Source of the DNA: Turritopsis dohrnii
Taxonomy: Eukaryota; Cnidaria; Hydrozoa; Anthoathecata; Oceaniidae
Direction: 5' to 3'
DNA: 64,000 nt
Assembly (NCBI GenBank): GCA_027922465.2
Contig: BQMF02000432.1
Coordinates: 186,001-250,000 of the forward strand
In this document: piece after piece, positions 23,956 to 35,134 of the stretch
Layout of the letters: each line of letters starts with the position of its first letter
Position numbering within the stretch: the stretch's first letter is position 1
Notes under the pieces: generated by a model
Told to the model about the DNA's origin: nothing
What the model saw: the letters and a program-made list of their open reading frames with translations, nothing else
The model's database searches: none
Made by a program: the position numbers and the translations under genes

Positions 23956-24607
23956 TTACCCCCTTAAAATAATTCGATTTATCTTCATTACTGAGTCTTT
24001 TAACGTATTCCGAAGTCATGTTTACAGCTTTAGGTTCATAAAATGAATGAAGATCGCTACACATCAGATTGTTTTCTATCCTACGAACTTGCGCGCGCGT
24101 GATTACGGCACCCGATGTAAACAAACGCAACTGGTCTATGAACAGAAGAATTAGAATTATTAGTTGACTATCTTAGTTGATCTTTGCGAAATGTCACTAA
24201 ATATTGCAATTTTCAAAATTAGGGGTTTCCCAGGAGTTTTGCACTTACAGTTGGTACACAACAGTGTTTTCACGTACCTGCCGCAGTTGCTGTGATATTC
24301 TCGTAAGCTCTCCATTCTGTACACTGGATAACATTCTTTACTGACTACTATTGATTTTCTCTCATCTTAATTATTAAATTTCCTTAATTTCATCTGAACA
24401 CAGGTAAAATTTATCCTCTATTCATACACCCATGCTCAAACTACATTATGGATTTATGAAAAAGATAGTTCAGTCTATCTGAATAAAATCTCATTATTAA
24501 GTATTTCACATAAGCATAAAACATAAATTGGAAGTATGAAATGTTTATTAAAATATTTTAGTTCTTGAGAATTAACATTTCAAAGCCCAATAGCCAAACG
24601 AATCCGT

Positions 24608-25123
24608 GCCGTAGTGAACTCAACCGGTTTGAAATTTTAAGCTGTTTGAAATTGGCATTCTGTCTACATCAGAAATTTCGATACGGTTTTCGCGAGTTTT
24701 GTCGAGTAAAAATCGAAACAACAAGTTTCTAGCTCTCTCTACGAGTGCGTTTTCACATGAGAGCCATACTGAACTCACACCAGCTTGAGATTTCAATACA
24801 GGTAGAAATATTGTCTATACACGATGGAATAAATTTGGCACATTCTACATTTTTATTTCGTATGTGTAAGCAAAATTGCATTAACATGCGCATGCTTGTT
24901 AACACAAAAATGAAATGGGAAAACTTTCACACCTTTCCAAGCCGAATCGAAATTTCAAACCTATTTGAGAACTAGGTTTGAAATCACAGGTAAAATTTCA
25001 GTACACCCGTTATCATGTAAATATCGCTGAAGGTTTGACCAGGAACCGTAGTGAAATAAGAACCCGAATCGAAGCTCGTAACGGGAGGGTTGAAATTTCA
25101 AACCGGTTTGAGTTCACTGTGGC
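24608..25123. mobile_element. 516-bp MITE with ~30-bp terminal inverted repeats
   Basis: The left end is GCCGTAGTGAACTCAACCGG and the right end, in reverse complement, is GCCACAGTGAACTCAAACCG, both continuing into TTTGAAATTT. The interior has no coding frame and contains further partial copies of the 'GGTTTGAAATTTC' motif. The superfamily is unclear. Confidence 0.75.
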
Positions 25124-25614
25124 TCTTATGTCTAGCTGAAACAATCGTTGTCTTCATTCAACTTTTTTCAAATCATCTACAGCGACTTGGCTTTTATATG
25201 TTGGTACTGCATTTCACAAAACTTTGTTGGTTTCTAACTATTTTGAGTTTTGACCCTGGTAAAGATTTTATACTGCTTAAAGACGAGGGTTTTGAAAATT
25301 TCTCCTTAAAGTATCCTAGTGGAAAAAATTGCTGAAAGTACATGCGAAGAAGTGCATTTCAATAAGAATGCTCTTCGTCACTGTGCAACGATTTTACCTG
25401 CTCTGATAATAAATATGTTCTGTTTCCCAAAAGAAGTTCGAGTTATGAAAAATGAGAGGAATTGAAAAGGCATCATATAGTGTTTGTGGTTACGAAAAAA
25501 TTGGTGAAGACTGTTCAAAAATACATGGTTAATATATGGCGTTTATCGTTCTTGTTATACCGTCTATGCATGAATAAAGGAAAAACATTCCCTTTACATA
25601 TTGAAAATTGCTTA

Positions 25615-26109
25615 TTATGAAAATTTGTCCCAATCAGGTTCCTGTATTTGTTTCCATCTATCTGCAATTCCTTTGGTAATTGGAATAACTGCACCAGATA
25701 AAATCGAAATCCCAATGCTTCGTAAAATATTCCATGCTACGCTTTCAAGTAAAAATGTAGATCCCAAAGCACCTATTGCTGCCACCAAAATACCAACAAT
25801 ACAGAGAAATAGACCAACTTGTAACCAACCATTGTCCTTGGCTATCTTTTTGACTAACCGCCATCCAATACGCAATGCGTCTATTAAATTTTCCTTTTCT
25901 TTTATCTCTTTTGCAAACCCTTCCATAGAATATATTAAAGTTTGTCCTTCTGGTGTTCTAGACACCTCATAAAATGTCTGCCCGAAGTTTCTTAAGTGCT
26001 CCTGTGCGATAGGGTTGTTTTCAAACGAGGTACCTTTGAGTAGTTCCTGAAGCGTATCAACAGGGTTGATTACAGTACCAGAATTAAGTCTTACTGACTG
26101 GTCTCCCAT
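25615..26109 (-). CDS. Small protein with two predicted membrane segments, unknown function
   Basis: This single-exon frame codes for 164 residues. Residues 1-95 are soluble, with Gln/Glu-rich helices. Residues about 96-116 (VGLFLCIVGILVAAIGALG) and about 124-145 (VAWNILRSIGISILSGAVIP) are hydrophobic and would form a membrane hairpin. The end is short and acidic. No signal peptide is seen, so a tail-anchored or hairpin membrane topology is possible. A shortened paralogue with the same first ~87 residues and the same upstream DNA lies at 4045-4398. I do not recognise the family. The conserved ATG and intact frame in the longer copy favour a real gene. Confidence 0.6.
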   Translation of the reverse strand: MGDQSVRLNSGTVINPVDTLQELLKGTSFENNPIAQEHLRNFGQTFYEVSRTPEGQTLIYSMEGFAKEIKEKENLIDALRIGWRLVKKIAKDNGWLQVGLFLCIVGILVAAIGALGSTFLLESVAWNILRSIGISILSGAVIPITKGIADRWKQIQEPDWDKFS

Positions 26110-26194
26110 TCTTCAGTGATTTTCTTACGATCGATATAAAGTGTAACTTACAAGAAGAGTGTAATATAAACATTTAAATGTAATTCTTCTTTTT

Positions 26195-26640
26195 TTTATA
26201 GATGTTCTTAGGGTAATCCCCTAATGTTTTTTAAAAAGGTAAAAAACCCATTCCTAAGAAACCCTTTGAATAAATAAAATGAACAAACCGTTATGAATAG
26301 AAATGTGATTTTCATTGTGATGGATGACCTAATCAATGGGAATCCCTCAGTGGAGCATTAAGAAATTGGTTTGTAAAATTTCAAATAGTAAACAAACAAG
26401 GTATACAAATGTACGGCGTTCTCGTGTCGTTTCGTTGTTGTCTTTAGTTTTCTCACATAATCCCCTAATGTTTTTTTAAAAAAGGTAGAAACCCGTTTCT
26501 AAAGAAATCGATTAACAATTGGGATTCCCCCATTAGAACATTAAGAACTCAGTCTTGAAACGAGCAGCTGGCAAATTTCAAATAGTAAACAAACAAAGTA
26601 AAGCAAATGTTTGTTGTTTCCGTGCTTACTTTAGTTTTCT
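26195..26640. repeat. Upstream region present twice in tandem, diverged
   Basis: Blocks containing CCCCTAATGTTTTTTAAAAA, 'CATTAAGAA', AATTTCAAATAGTAAACAAA and 'TTAGTTTTCTCA' occur at about 26215-26455 and again at about 26460-26640. So the 5' flank of the membrane-protein gene has itself been duplicated. Confidence 0.7.
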
Positions 26641-26937
26641 CATCACATTTTCATTCACTAGGTGAAACTTGAGGCTATAAGTTCAACTTTGTTTTTTTAA
26701 TACTTTCATAACATAACTTATGGGAAATATCTCAGTAAGTTGCATTACTTCTATGTTTTTTTATTCAGTTAATTCTCGGATGGAAAATCGATACTTTAAA
26801 CGCTTACAGAAAACTCTAGAGGAACAACTGTGCTATTTTTAGGTGTTAATTAGCTGGTATGGACCTAATTTCTTCCCAAACAATTAAAAGCGAGATCGAA
26901 AAAGTTTTTCCTTTTATACTATGGCAAGGAAAAGTAG

Positions 26938-27498
26938 ATTGTCGGACGGAATCGATAGGAATTGATATTGAACAAAACTGAAGATTTTTTAGCTATTCTA
27001 TCGAAAATAATATGAAGTTCCATACGAGATATGTCTAAAATAATAACTTAGTATATACTAAACGATGTAAACAAAGTTTTTAACATGTACATAATCAACA
27101 TGTAGCGATATAAGCCGAAATTCACCCTAATGGAAGTTTTGTCGGACGGAATTGTCGGACGGAAGCGATGTTGACTCATAAATGTATATAGATTTTTTGG
27201 AAAAAATGACCTAATTCTTATTCTTAGAGAGTGTCTTCAACATACTGCCATGATAAAAGGGCCAATTTTTAAGTTTTATAAGATATTAACGCGCCATTTC
27301 ATCTGCTTCTGTCCGACAATAAAATACAGAAAAAATGGAAAAACTGTAATTATCATACGTTTTGAAAGATGAAAAGGCAAAGCTAATTAGCTATTTTCAT
27401 CAAGACGTAAATGCAAAAGATACATTATAGTTTTATACCAACAGGAAACCAGGAAAAGCTATAAACTGACTTATATCATTCAAAACTTTCGTCCGACA
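26938..27498. repeat. Five copies of TGTCGGAC on both strands
   Basis: TGTCGGAC occurs at 26940, 27140 and 27153, and its complement GTCCGACA at 27311 and 27491. In a region of about one-third GC, five copies of this 8-mer in 560 bases is far above chance. Several are followed by GGAAT or GGAAGCG. Confidence 0.7.
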
Positions 27499-27699
27499 AA
27501 AAGTTAATAAATCAAAGGAACATCGAAAACAACAGAAAAAATATTTCAAGTTGCAAATCTACTCAAAGAAACAATGACCATAAAGCCATTCCTGACATAA
27601 ACCAGGGCATTGCATTCATTTTTCATCTTTGATATTGTATTCCTCTCCAGACACAAGGCACAGTGATTTTCGTCAGATAATTATGATAATTCATGACGA

Positions 27700-29187
27700 C
27701 AAATAACAAAAATGTAAAATTCGAATCGCGAATGTTTTAAAATCGCTGTATTGCAAATACAAAATCAAAACAAATAGAACGAAGACTAAAAACAGCCATA
27801 ACCTCATCATATGAATCCAAACAATCATAAAATCCACTGTCATTACATATGAAAGGATCACTGGCTCGACCGCCATAACAATCTGACAATAACGTAATAA
27901 AACCAGTCGCTGAGATGCCAATAAAAAATTTGAAAGTGTTATGAGATTTGTAGTCCGACCAGATCTGTGTTTGCGTTAGTAATGACTTTGGTCGTTCCAC
28001 AAAAACCTCACTGCAATCAATAATGCATCAAACGTTTCCATACCCAGCTTTCCTAAACATTTCTGGCATGTTTTGTGGCACCGACTCGTAAGGAATCCAT
28101 TTCACCAATTTGCTTCCTATTGTTTCAGCAAGCAACCTTGTATAAGTTTTGAAAGTCTGTGAACAGGTTGCTTTCGATACACAAAACCGATCTGCAAGAT
28201 CTTCATTCAAAAGTCCCAACCTTAGCCTCAAAAGAGTCATCAGAAGAGCGTCCTTTGTTGACAGTTTTCTTTTCCTACTCTGACATCCAGATGGACCACG
28301 AGCAGCCTGCCTTTGTACTTTCTTGGTACCAATCCAGTGAAAAAGCAATGGAAAGAATGGACTCAACATCTGGAAGATTTGGTTAAACATGGCGATGCTT
28401 ATAATTCCGGTGTAAAAGTTCATTTTCTCATCAGTTTTTATGTTGTTCACTGAAAATGGACGTTCTTCTTTACGATATGCTTTTTCTCTTTGTAAATTTA
28501 TCCTCAGCTGCTTGACTTGCTTATTCGGTTTAGCGACTTTTGTTTGATAAGTATGAATCAAGTCAGTTTTGGTTTCACAGCCCAGACAAATAGGGGGCTT
28601 TTCCAAGCTGGCACAATAACTGTGGTCGAGGTCAGAAGAGGTTCCGGTCTGTAATTGTTGACAAAGTAGCTGGAGGTGGCGTTAGAAGCTGGGGTGTTTG
28701 TTGTGTCTTTGTCTGCTGTATCTCAGCCAGTGATGGTTGACTACTTGTAGTTGTTGAAAATGACGATGATGATGTTGAAGAAAGAAGACTAGAATTTTTT
28801 TCTGCAGAATCAGAAGGTTTTTTTATTGGGCGCTTGAATAATTGCCTCCTTTGAAATGTTTCTTTTCATAGGCCAGACTCAAAGACGGGTACGGATTTGC
28901 TTTCTTTGGGGCACCATCTTTAAAATGCTTGCTGCAAACCCTGCTGCTTGGACGAGGAACCCAGGCAGTTCTCTGAGCTGTTTGTCTTTTCATTTACCGT
29001 TTCCATTCCTTTCTGTCGCCTCCATTTCTCAATACGCTGTGAAACATATAAAGCTTAAAGGGTTCTTTACAAGGACAGTCTCTCTGCAAAACAACTCCAG
29101 GAATTTTACAAGTCTCCTGCCTCCATTTATAAATCTTTGCCATACTATTATGATAGCCAACTACAGCACAATTAGCTGGACCCATAT
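27700..29187 (-). pseudogene. Second THAP/DDE transposase remnant, diverged from the copy at 10.4 kb
   Basis: Reverse-strand reading starts MGPANCAVVGYHNSMAKI near 29185, a THAP-like start. It then has a stop after RKEWKR and resumes with RVCSKHFKDGAPKK, the typical THAP end. A Ser/Thr/Gln-rich linker (28840-28620) leads to a helical region and an HTH (LADRFCVSKATCSQTFKTY). The first catalytic Asp is in CIIDCSEVF just after an in-frame TGA near 28026. DCYGGRASDPFICNDSGFYD follows, and the coding similarity fades near 27730 before the rest of the triad. The conserved blocks match the transposase at 10420-11911, so both are members of one superfamily. Confidence 0.75.
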
Positions 29188-29383
29188 TTAAAAATTTTCA
29201 TTTACTTTATTGGAGTGATTATGATATCTTTTGACTCTCTCAGTGTTTTTTTCTAACGGAGCTCGGGTTTTTTTATGCTTTGATGTACACTAATTAGGCG
29301 CCAGACCTCCGCGCAATGTCCTTAATATTACGTAATCGAATTTCGCTGAATTGGTGTATAGAAAAGAGGTTTTTTAGAAAATA

Positions 29384-29491
29384 TTAATTGATCAGCGCGC
29401 AGTAGCAGCTGATCTTTCATTAGCGTTTGTCTGTCCTTCCGCCCGTCCGTTATTCCAGAATTTTTGTCCACAGTACTAGCCTGGATTCCTC
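29384..29491. repeat. Right arm of the distant inverted repeat (partner 21442-21535)
   Basis: Reverse complement of the left arm with scattered mismatches and a few short indels. It lies just outside the start of the THAP/DDE remnant. Confidence 0.75.
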
Positions 29492-29499
29492 CTTACACT

Positions 29500-30239
29500 G
29501 GAGTAAAGGCTTTTACTCGTTCCACATTGAACTTTGGCGTAGTTAGGTAGCTAAGAATAGAGGCTAGTCTTCAGTGAAGTGGTACGCCATTTTTTCTCTG
29601 TCAGTGCAGATGCAGTGGAAGATGTTTTTGTTTTCTGCAAGCTTTTTGAAGAGATGATTCGACAGATGAAATATTAAATGATGGAAATAAATGATTTTAG
29701 TTCAGTGTTTTCTTTGAATGTTTTGTGTCATATTTTGAATGAACGTTTGAAAAACAGAAACAAAAATATTTATATCTAAAAAATGTCACTGGTGTTTATT
29801 GTTTAGTGATGATAACAACAGTGTTACAATGATTAGTAATTAATTGGAACAGTAAAGGATTGAAGCTGTGGCATTAGAGCAAAGGCGAAATTTTATCAGC
29901 CAGGCTGAAGACTCATAAACTGACACTGAAAACACATGATGGCACAACACAGCCATAATGAGAGGGAGCTGTCGAGCCCTTTACTTTATGTGGAGAAAAG
30001 TCTGTTATGTTAATTCAAAGAGTATATAATATATATAACAAAAACTGCAAGTAAAAACGTGACGTTGTAATTATATACAACAAGAAGTTCAGAAAACCAA
30101 CGTAATTTTTTAATACACAGGATTGAGACAAAAATGATAATAACATGAAAGAATCTGATTAAGTGTGCTTCTTAAATAGAATTTACTATGAATGAATTCC
30201 ATGATCACATATATATATGAACTGTTTTGATACTGTATT
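29500..30239. other. Non-genic stretch
   Basis: AT-rich DNA with no supported gene or repeat end. Confidence 0.4.
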
Positions 30240-30778
30240 TACCGTAAATGATCGAATAAGCGCCCGGGGCGCTTATTTAAAAATTCAATTTTTAGAGGGG
30301 GCGCTTATTTGAGTAGGGGCGCTTATTTAAAATACTGTGTTTTTGTTAAACTTTAATTTTTTTGTATCATAAATAGTAAGAAAATATATAAAGGTTTCGA
30401 GTAATATTTACAGAAACAGAAGATATATACAGTGAATATTTCTTTTTTAAAAGAAATATTCACAAAATAAAGACATGATGACTATCCTTAACAATGAACT
30501 TTTGAAGAAAAAAGAAAAATATGAATATTTTGAAATGAAATTTGAGCATGAAAAGGAAATAAAAAAGAAAGCTATATTCTTTTAAATACTTGTTGTTTTC
30601 TATTGTACAAAAACTCAAATAGGCGCCCCCTTTTGCTCTTATTTATGTACTCGAATAATCGCCCAGGGGCGCTTATTTGAGTAGGGGGGCTTATTTCAAA
30701 ATTCACCTGAAAGGAGGGGGCGCTTATTCGAAAGGGGCAGTTATTTGGAAGGGGGTGCTTATTCGATCATTTACGGTA
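30240..30778. mobile_element. 539-bp mariner-type MITE (ACCGTAAATGATCG ends)
   Basis: Both ends read TACCGTAAATGATCGAATAA followed by GC(G/A)CCC, pointing inwards. The first TA is the likely target duplication of Tc1/mariner-type elements. Inside there are at least eight partial copies of GGGGCGCTTATTT in both orientations. Non-coding. Confidence 0.85.
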
Positions 30779-31083
30779 TGTATGATATTTTATTTCTTTA
30801 AAATTAATTACTGTTAATTTTTCTAATTACGAACAACCTTTTTCTTATTACAAGCTTAAATCAAAACACATTCCACCATAACATTCTGTAAATTACAAAC
30901 TATACAATTCCTGGCTGTGTTGTCAATCAAGCCAGAACACAAATGTCTGCTTTCAGCAAATATGTATAAGTGATTTGATTATGAATGTATATTTTTACTA
31001 CCGAAATCTGTTTATTTTTTATTTCATATTTTTTTCATTTGGGATTTAGGAAGGCTATAGCCATCTTAAATCCCAATAGATTC

Positions 31084-31337
31084 CAGTGGCGTAACTGAGT
31101 TAAACTTAGGGCAGGTGCATTTTTCATGTATTTGGGTTTGGAATATACAATCGTAAAGCACCATGCCAACAAATGCACAAAGCTATTTTATGCAATTTAG
31201 TTGACAAAAAGTTAATGATTTATATAAATTTAGTAAAAAGAATATCATTATGAAAAATTGCTTGCTAAGAGAAAAGGGCAACCTAAATCCGAGGGCGGTG
31301 CGATCGCACCCAACACACCCCGCCAGTTACGGCACTG
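31084..31337. mobile_element. 254-bp MITE with CAGTGGCGTAACTG ends
   Basis: The left end is CAGTGGCGTAACTG; the right end in reverse complement is CAGTGCCGTAACTG. The interior has no coding capacity. The superfamily was not determined. Confidence 0.75.
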
Positions 31338-31766
31338 TATTCATCACATTAACAGTATGTTTAGGAGTTCTTATTCTGATAAAATAATGTGTGTGAACGT
31401 ATGTTTTTGAACTACATAATATTAAATCTGAATACTTGAGTTTAATTTTATAAATCATCATTCTAAGCCCTTATTTTTTGTTGTAAATAACTCTCTTTTT
31501 TTCCTAATTTGGAATGTAATGTTAGTAGAGATTTTAGTAGAGGTTTTTGATTGCCTTTGACAGTTATTTGCTTATTATGTCTATCCCAAAGTATATTGTT
31601 AATACTATTATATATTCACTGTAGTAGTAACATTAGGTTAGAGCGATTCTCCTTATCTTTTGTAAACCTGTATACAAATTTGATTGTATAATTTTGTAAG
31701 ATGTTATAGAGTTACAAAAGGAACTGTTCTATTGAATTACATTGTTTCCCATAATTTTATGGTACA

Positions 31767-31931
31767 CAGTGGTGGATCTAGAGGTATGTCGAAATTTTTG
31801 TAGGACAGCATTAACATAATTTGTGAATTCAATTTATATTACCAATGGGATTATTTGAACGCTTTTCTTTTATGGGTAGATTGCTAACACTCTCCTACAC
31901 AAATTTCGACATACCTCTAGCTCCGCCCCTG
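31767..31931. mobile_element. 165-bp foldback MITE with 5-bp target duplication
   Basis: Arms of about 40 bases contain CTAGAGGTATGTCGAAATTT in opposite orientation. The outer ends are CAGTGGTGGA and, on the other strand, CAGGGGCGGA. GTACA lies directly outside both ends, as a 5-bp target-site duplication. Confidence 0.8.
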
Positions 31932-31934
31932 GTA

Positions 31935-33140
31935 CAATAGGGTCAGGGATTGGAAACTTGTCAAGCTTTTGCAAGAATAAAGATTATACATTTATTATGA
32001 TGAAATTGTCTTACATATTGATGCAGTTGTTGATGTGTTGTTTCTTTCTCCTTGGCAAGAATTATAAGAGAAACCTTATCATTTTGACCATGAACACCTT
32101 CATTCAAAATAAGTTCTTTTGTTTTATTAAATTCAATTCTACCCTGATAAGTAAGGACAACATTTTTATCTGAATATCAGAGTGACTTGGTTCATTTTTG
32201 CTGAATTATACTATGATAATTATTTAGCGAAATGATGCATTTTTCTTATGGTTTAAAAAATGCTGCTGATTTGCTGCGGCTTCATTTTTTGTTTTTTATA
32301 TCGATACATAATATTCTCTTCCTATAAATAGTTTTTTTGTATACCTACTGATAAGATTTATTAGACTTATCGTTTCTCACTTATTCATTATAGGAATCGG
32401 CCTAGTGTGGGGACCAAACTCTTTTAAAGCTCATGCATATACTATTACGTTTATAAACACCTATTCTCATGTCTGGCAGTATTTTATCTGAAGGAAAAAA
32501 ATTGATCTGATTTCGTATAATCTGATATTATACGAAAGCTGCGTGTTTATTAATGAACCCAGTAGAATAAAATTAAGATCTTCTTGCGAAAACTGTAAAG
32601 CACAGATTCAAAATAAGTTAAATGTAGCTACCTATTGAACTAATAACGAGAAAGAAACTCTAAAAGAAAATGACCGCATGCGAATATCAGCAAATCATGC
32701 AAATTGTTTTGGAATAGTAAAAGGCAATCGTCGATAAAAATGGTCGTGTGGTTAAAGAAACATTTCTCTTATTTATTTGTTGCATCTGTAACCCTCCTAT
32801 AATATGAAGTAAGGATGAAATGAAAGTTACCCGTCTTATTTACTGAGGATTATTTAGAAACGAGACTCTTTAAAAGAGTTTCAACTCAGAGATTTGAGCC
32901 GGCGTTTAAACAGGAGCTGCTTTGTCTAGTGCGCTGATCTTCACGCCCTCTGGCGTCTTGTTCGATTTGACTAACAAACAATTAGCTAATTAGCCTTCTT
33001 AAAAATGGCGGGAAAAGTATAAACAAACATTTTTATATCAATAACCTAGTAACATACGTTTGGCAGAATACAGGTAAAGCACTTTATAGGTAATTTATTA
33101 CATTACATCGTGTTACCGGTAATTACCGGTAAACGGTAAA
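31935..33140. other. AT-rich non-genic stretch
   Basis: No supported gene. Near 33110-33175 the motif TTACCGGTAA recurs several times, forming short palindromes. Confidence 0.4.
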
Positions 33141-33141
33141 T

Positions 33142-33563
33142 TTATCGATAAATTACTACAATTACCGGTAATTCTCGCATATCGTTCAATCGAATGCACC
33201 TTTTTCTCCATGGACAGTCACAAATATGTTTATCAATGTTTACAATAAATCCAGATTTTTGTTGAAAATTCTTAACAAATAGTGAAAGCAAAGGTACGGA
33301 AGTCAATCCAAATGGTACAAGTGTTAGGGTTAGAGCAATTTCCATTCCATTAACTTCCCATGAAAAACGTAAATATTGCTGGTGTGCTTAGAAATTTCAA
33401 TGTGGTGATAGCCTTGTTTGAAATCAAATTTGAGCATATATCCTCCTTTGTCAAAAAAGTTTTTCATGAGCTTCCAATCGACAAACTTCAATGTTTCATA
33501 TGCGCCTGAAATCAACCTCTCCTTATTGTTTGTTAGTATACTCACTGAGAGGGTTAACAGCAA
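33142..33563 (-). pseudogene. Reverse transcriptase fragment of an LTR or DIRS-type retroelement
   Basis: Two overlapping reverse-strand frames carry LKFDFKQGYHHIEISKH and VPFGLTSVPLL, which fit motifs A and B' of Ty3/DIRS-type reverse transcriptases (the 'KFDLKxGYHHI' and 'LPFGL' blocks). The catalytic YxDD segment and all other domains are missing, and a frame change separates the two parts. Confidence 0.65.
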
Positions 33564-33800
33564 GAGACCCGGTGGATGCCTCTAAAACCCTACAAAATAG
33601 GGTATTAAAAATGTTTTTTAAAACAATAAACTTTTTTCTGTATCAAACATTCATTTTACACTAATAACACGTGAAAATTTGTGCTCAAGGTTTATAAAGA
33701 AACTCTCAAAGGGAATAAAGAAAAGTTTAATTTTTTTTTCTCCAAAAATATTGTCAAAAACATGGAAAAGACCCCATTATTGATAGTAAGAGAGAAAAAC

Positions 33801-34420
33801 ATGGCACAGTTGCCAAATCAACAACGTCTTTGGAATTGCTTAGAATATGCACATGTTAATAATGCTGCTGAAGTACGACGTCGATGGCTTTTACAATTTC
33901 CAGGAAGACAAACACCTTCATTAAAAACCATCATCAAAAACATTCGAAAACTTAATCAAAATGCAACCTGCCACAATTTGAATAAGGGAAGGAGTGGAAG
34001 ATCACGAACTGTATGAACACCAAGAAGCATCAACAATATTTAAATCAAAACGGAAATCGTTCATCACGACGCAATAGTCTACTTCATTCCGCAGAACTGT
34101 AAGAGAAATCAATTTTCATCCGTATGTGATGATCAAAAGGTAAAAATGTTCTTTATTATTTGCAGAATGGAGGCGGTCACCCAGAACATCGTTATGTCGG
34201 AATAGAGCAAGGAGCTGATCAGGTTATGGTCTGGGGTGGCCTAACCGGAACAGGAGCTGTGCTAGGTCCTTATTTTGTGAATGGCAGTTTGAACACCAGG
34301 GAGTATCTACGTATCATCAGACATAACGTTGTTCAGAGAGACTTTCGTCGATTCAACATTATTAGGCATATATGTGGTGGCAACAAGATGTTACATCAGC
34401 ACATACAGGTAATTAAACCC
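33801..34420 (+). pseudogene. Tc1/mariner-superfamily transposase, internally deleted
   Basis: The N-terminal DNA-binding part starts at MAQLPNQQRLWNC (33801) and includes an HTH-like segment and KGRSGRSRTV. After a stop at 34014-34016, degenerate pieces follow (NFHPYVMIK near 34120), then VMVWGGLTGTGAVLGPYF and, in another frame, WWQQD near 34380. That is the second catalytic Asp block of mariner-like enzymes. The segment holding the first catalytic Asp is gone. A GT...AG pair around 34138-34164 may be an intron or chance. Confidence 0.7.
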
Positions 34421-34914
34421 TTCGGTACCTGCGTGGTCAATTCTGTCATCAGCAAACGTGTGGTGATTGACCTTGGCCACCACGATCTCAATATCTTGCT
34501 TATTCGGGAAATTTCGCGATTTTCCATCCTCGCGAAACTTTCTGCCCTTAAAGTAATTTTCAGGTTTCAAATTTTCGGTAGCCAACGTTTATGTTACCAA
34601 ATTTCGACGTCAGTTGGACGTGATCTGTTGTGGTGTGGGGCACATTCCGCGATTATCAAAGCACATCTCCATGTTTTCCAGACTCATACATGAAAGCAGA
34701 GGTGACTGGAAAGTACGTTAACCGGGGAGTTGGTTCAGGGCTACAGCTACCTTGTATATTTCAGGTTAGTGATCAAGAAAGAGCTGTCACTTGGCAAACA
34801 AATAAAGTAAAACTTATAAGAAAAGAACAAGAAAATATTGTAAACAGATGTTGGGAAACAAATGAAACAAAAGGAAATAAAATACTGAATTTTGATATTC
34901 TTGTCGAAATCTTT

Positions 34915-35125
34915 AGGTGTCCACTTTGTAGAGGTAAATTTTAGGGGGAATTGTCGTGCGGGACATGGAAAAATGTCCCCTTTAAAGAGGTGTCCGCTTT
35001 AGACTGCCCGCTTTGGAGAGGTTTCTTTGTAAGAGTTTATTAAGGATTCGTTCGTGACAAAATATTTTGTCTGTCTAGGAGGTGTCCGCTTTAGAGGATG
35101 TCTGCTTTAAGGAGGATTCACTATA
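34915..35125. repeat. Degenerate repeats of GTGTCCGCTTTAGAG
   Basis: At least five copies of a GTGTCC(G/A)CTTT(A/G)(G)AG motif occur in tandem, ending in GGAGGATTCACTATAG. It resembles the end of a MITE seen in many invertebrates. The matching other end was not found in the window. Confidence 0.55.
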
Positions 35126-35134
35126 GATCTAAAC

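Noticed and set aside
25090..25335. An 81-codon forward frame starting in the MITE end.
   Set aside because: It begins inside the terminal repeat of the MITE and has no recognisable features.
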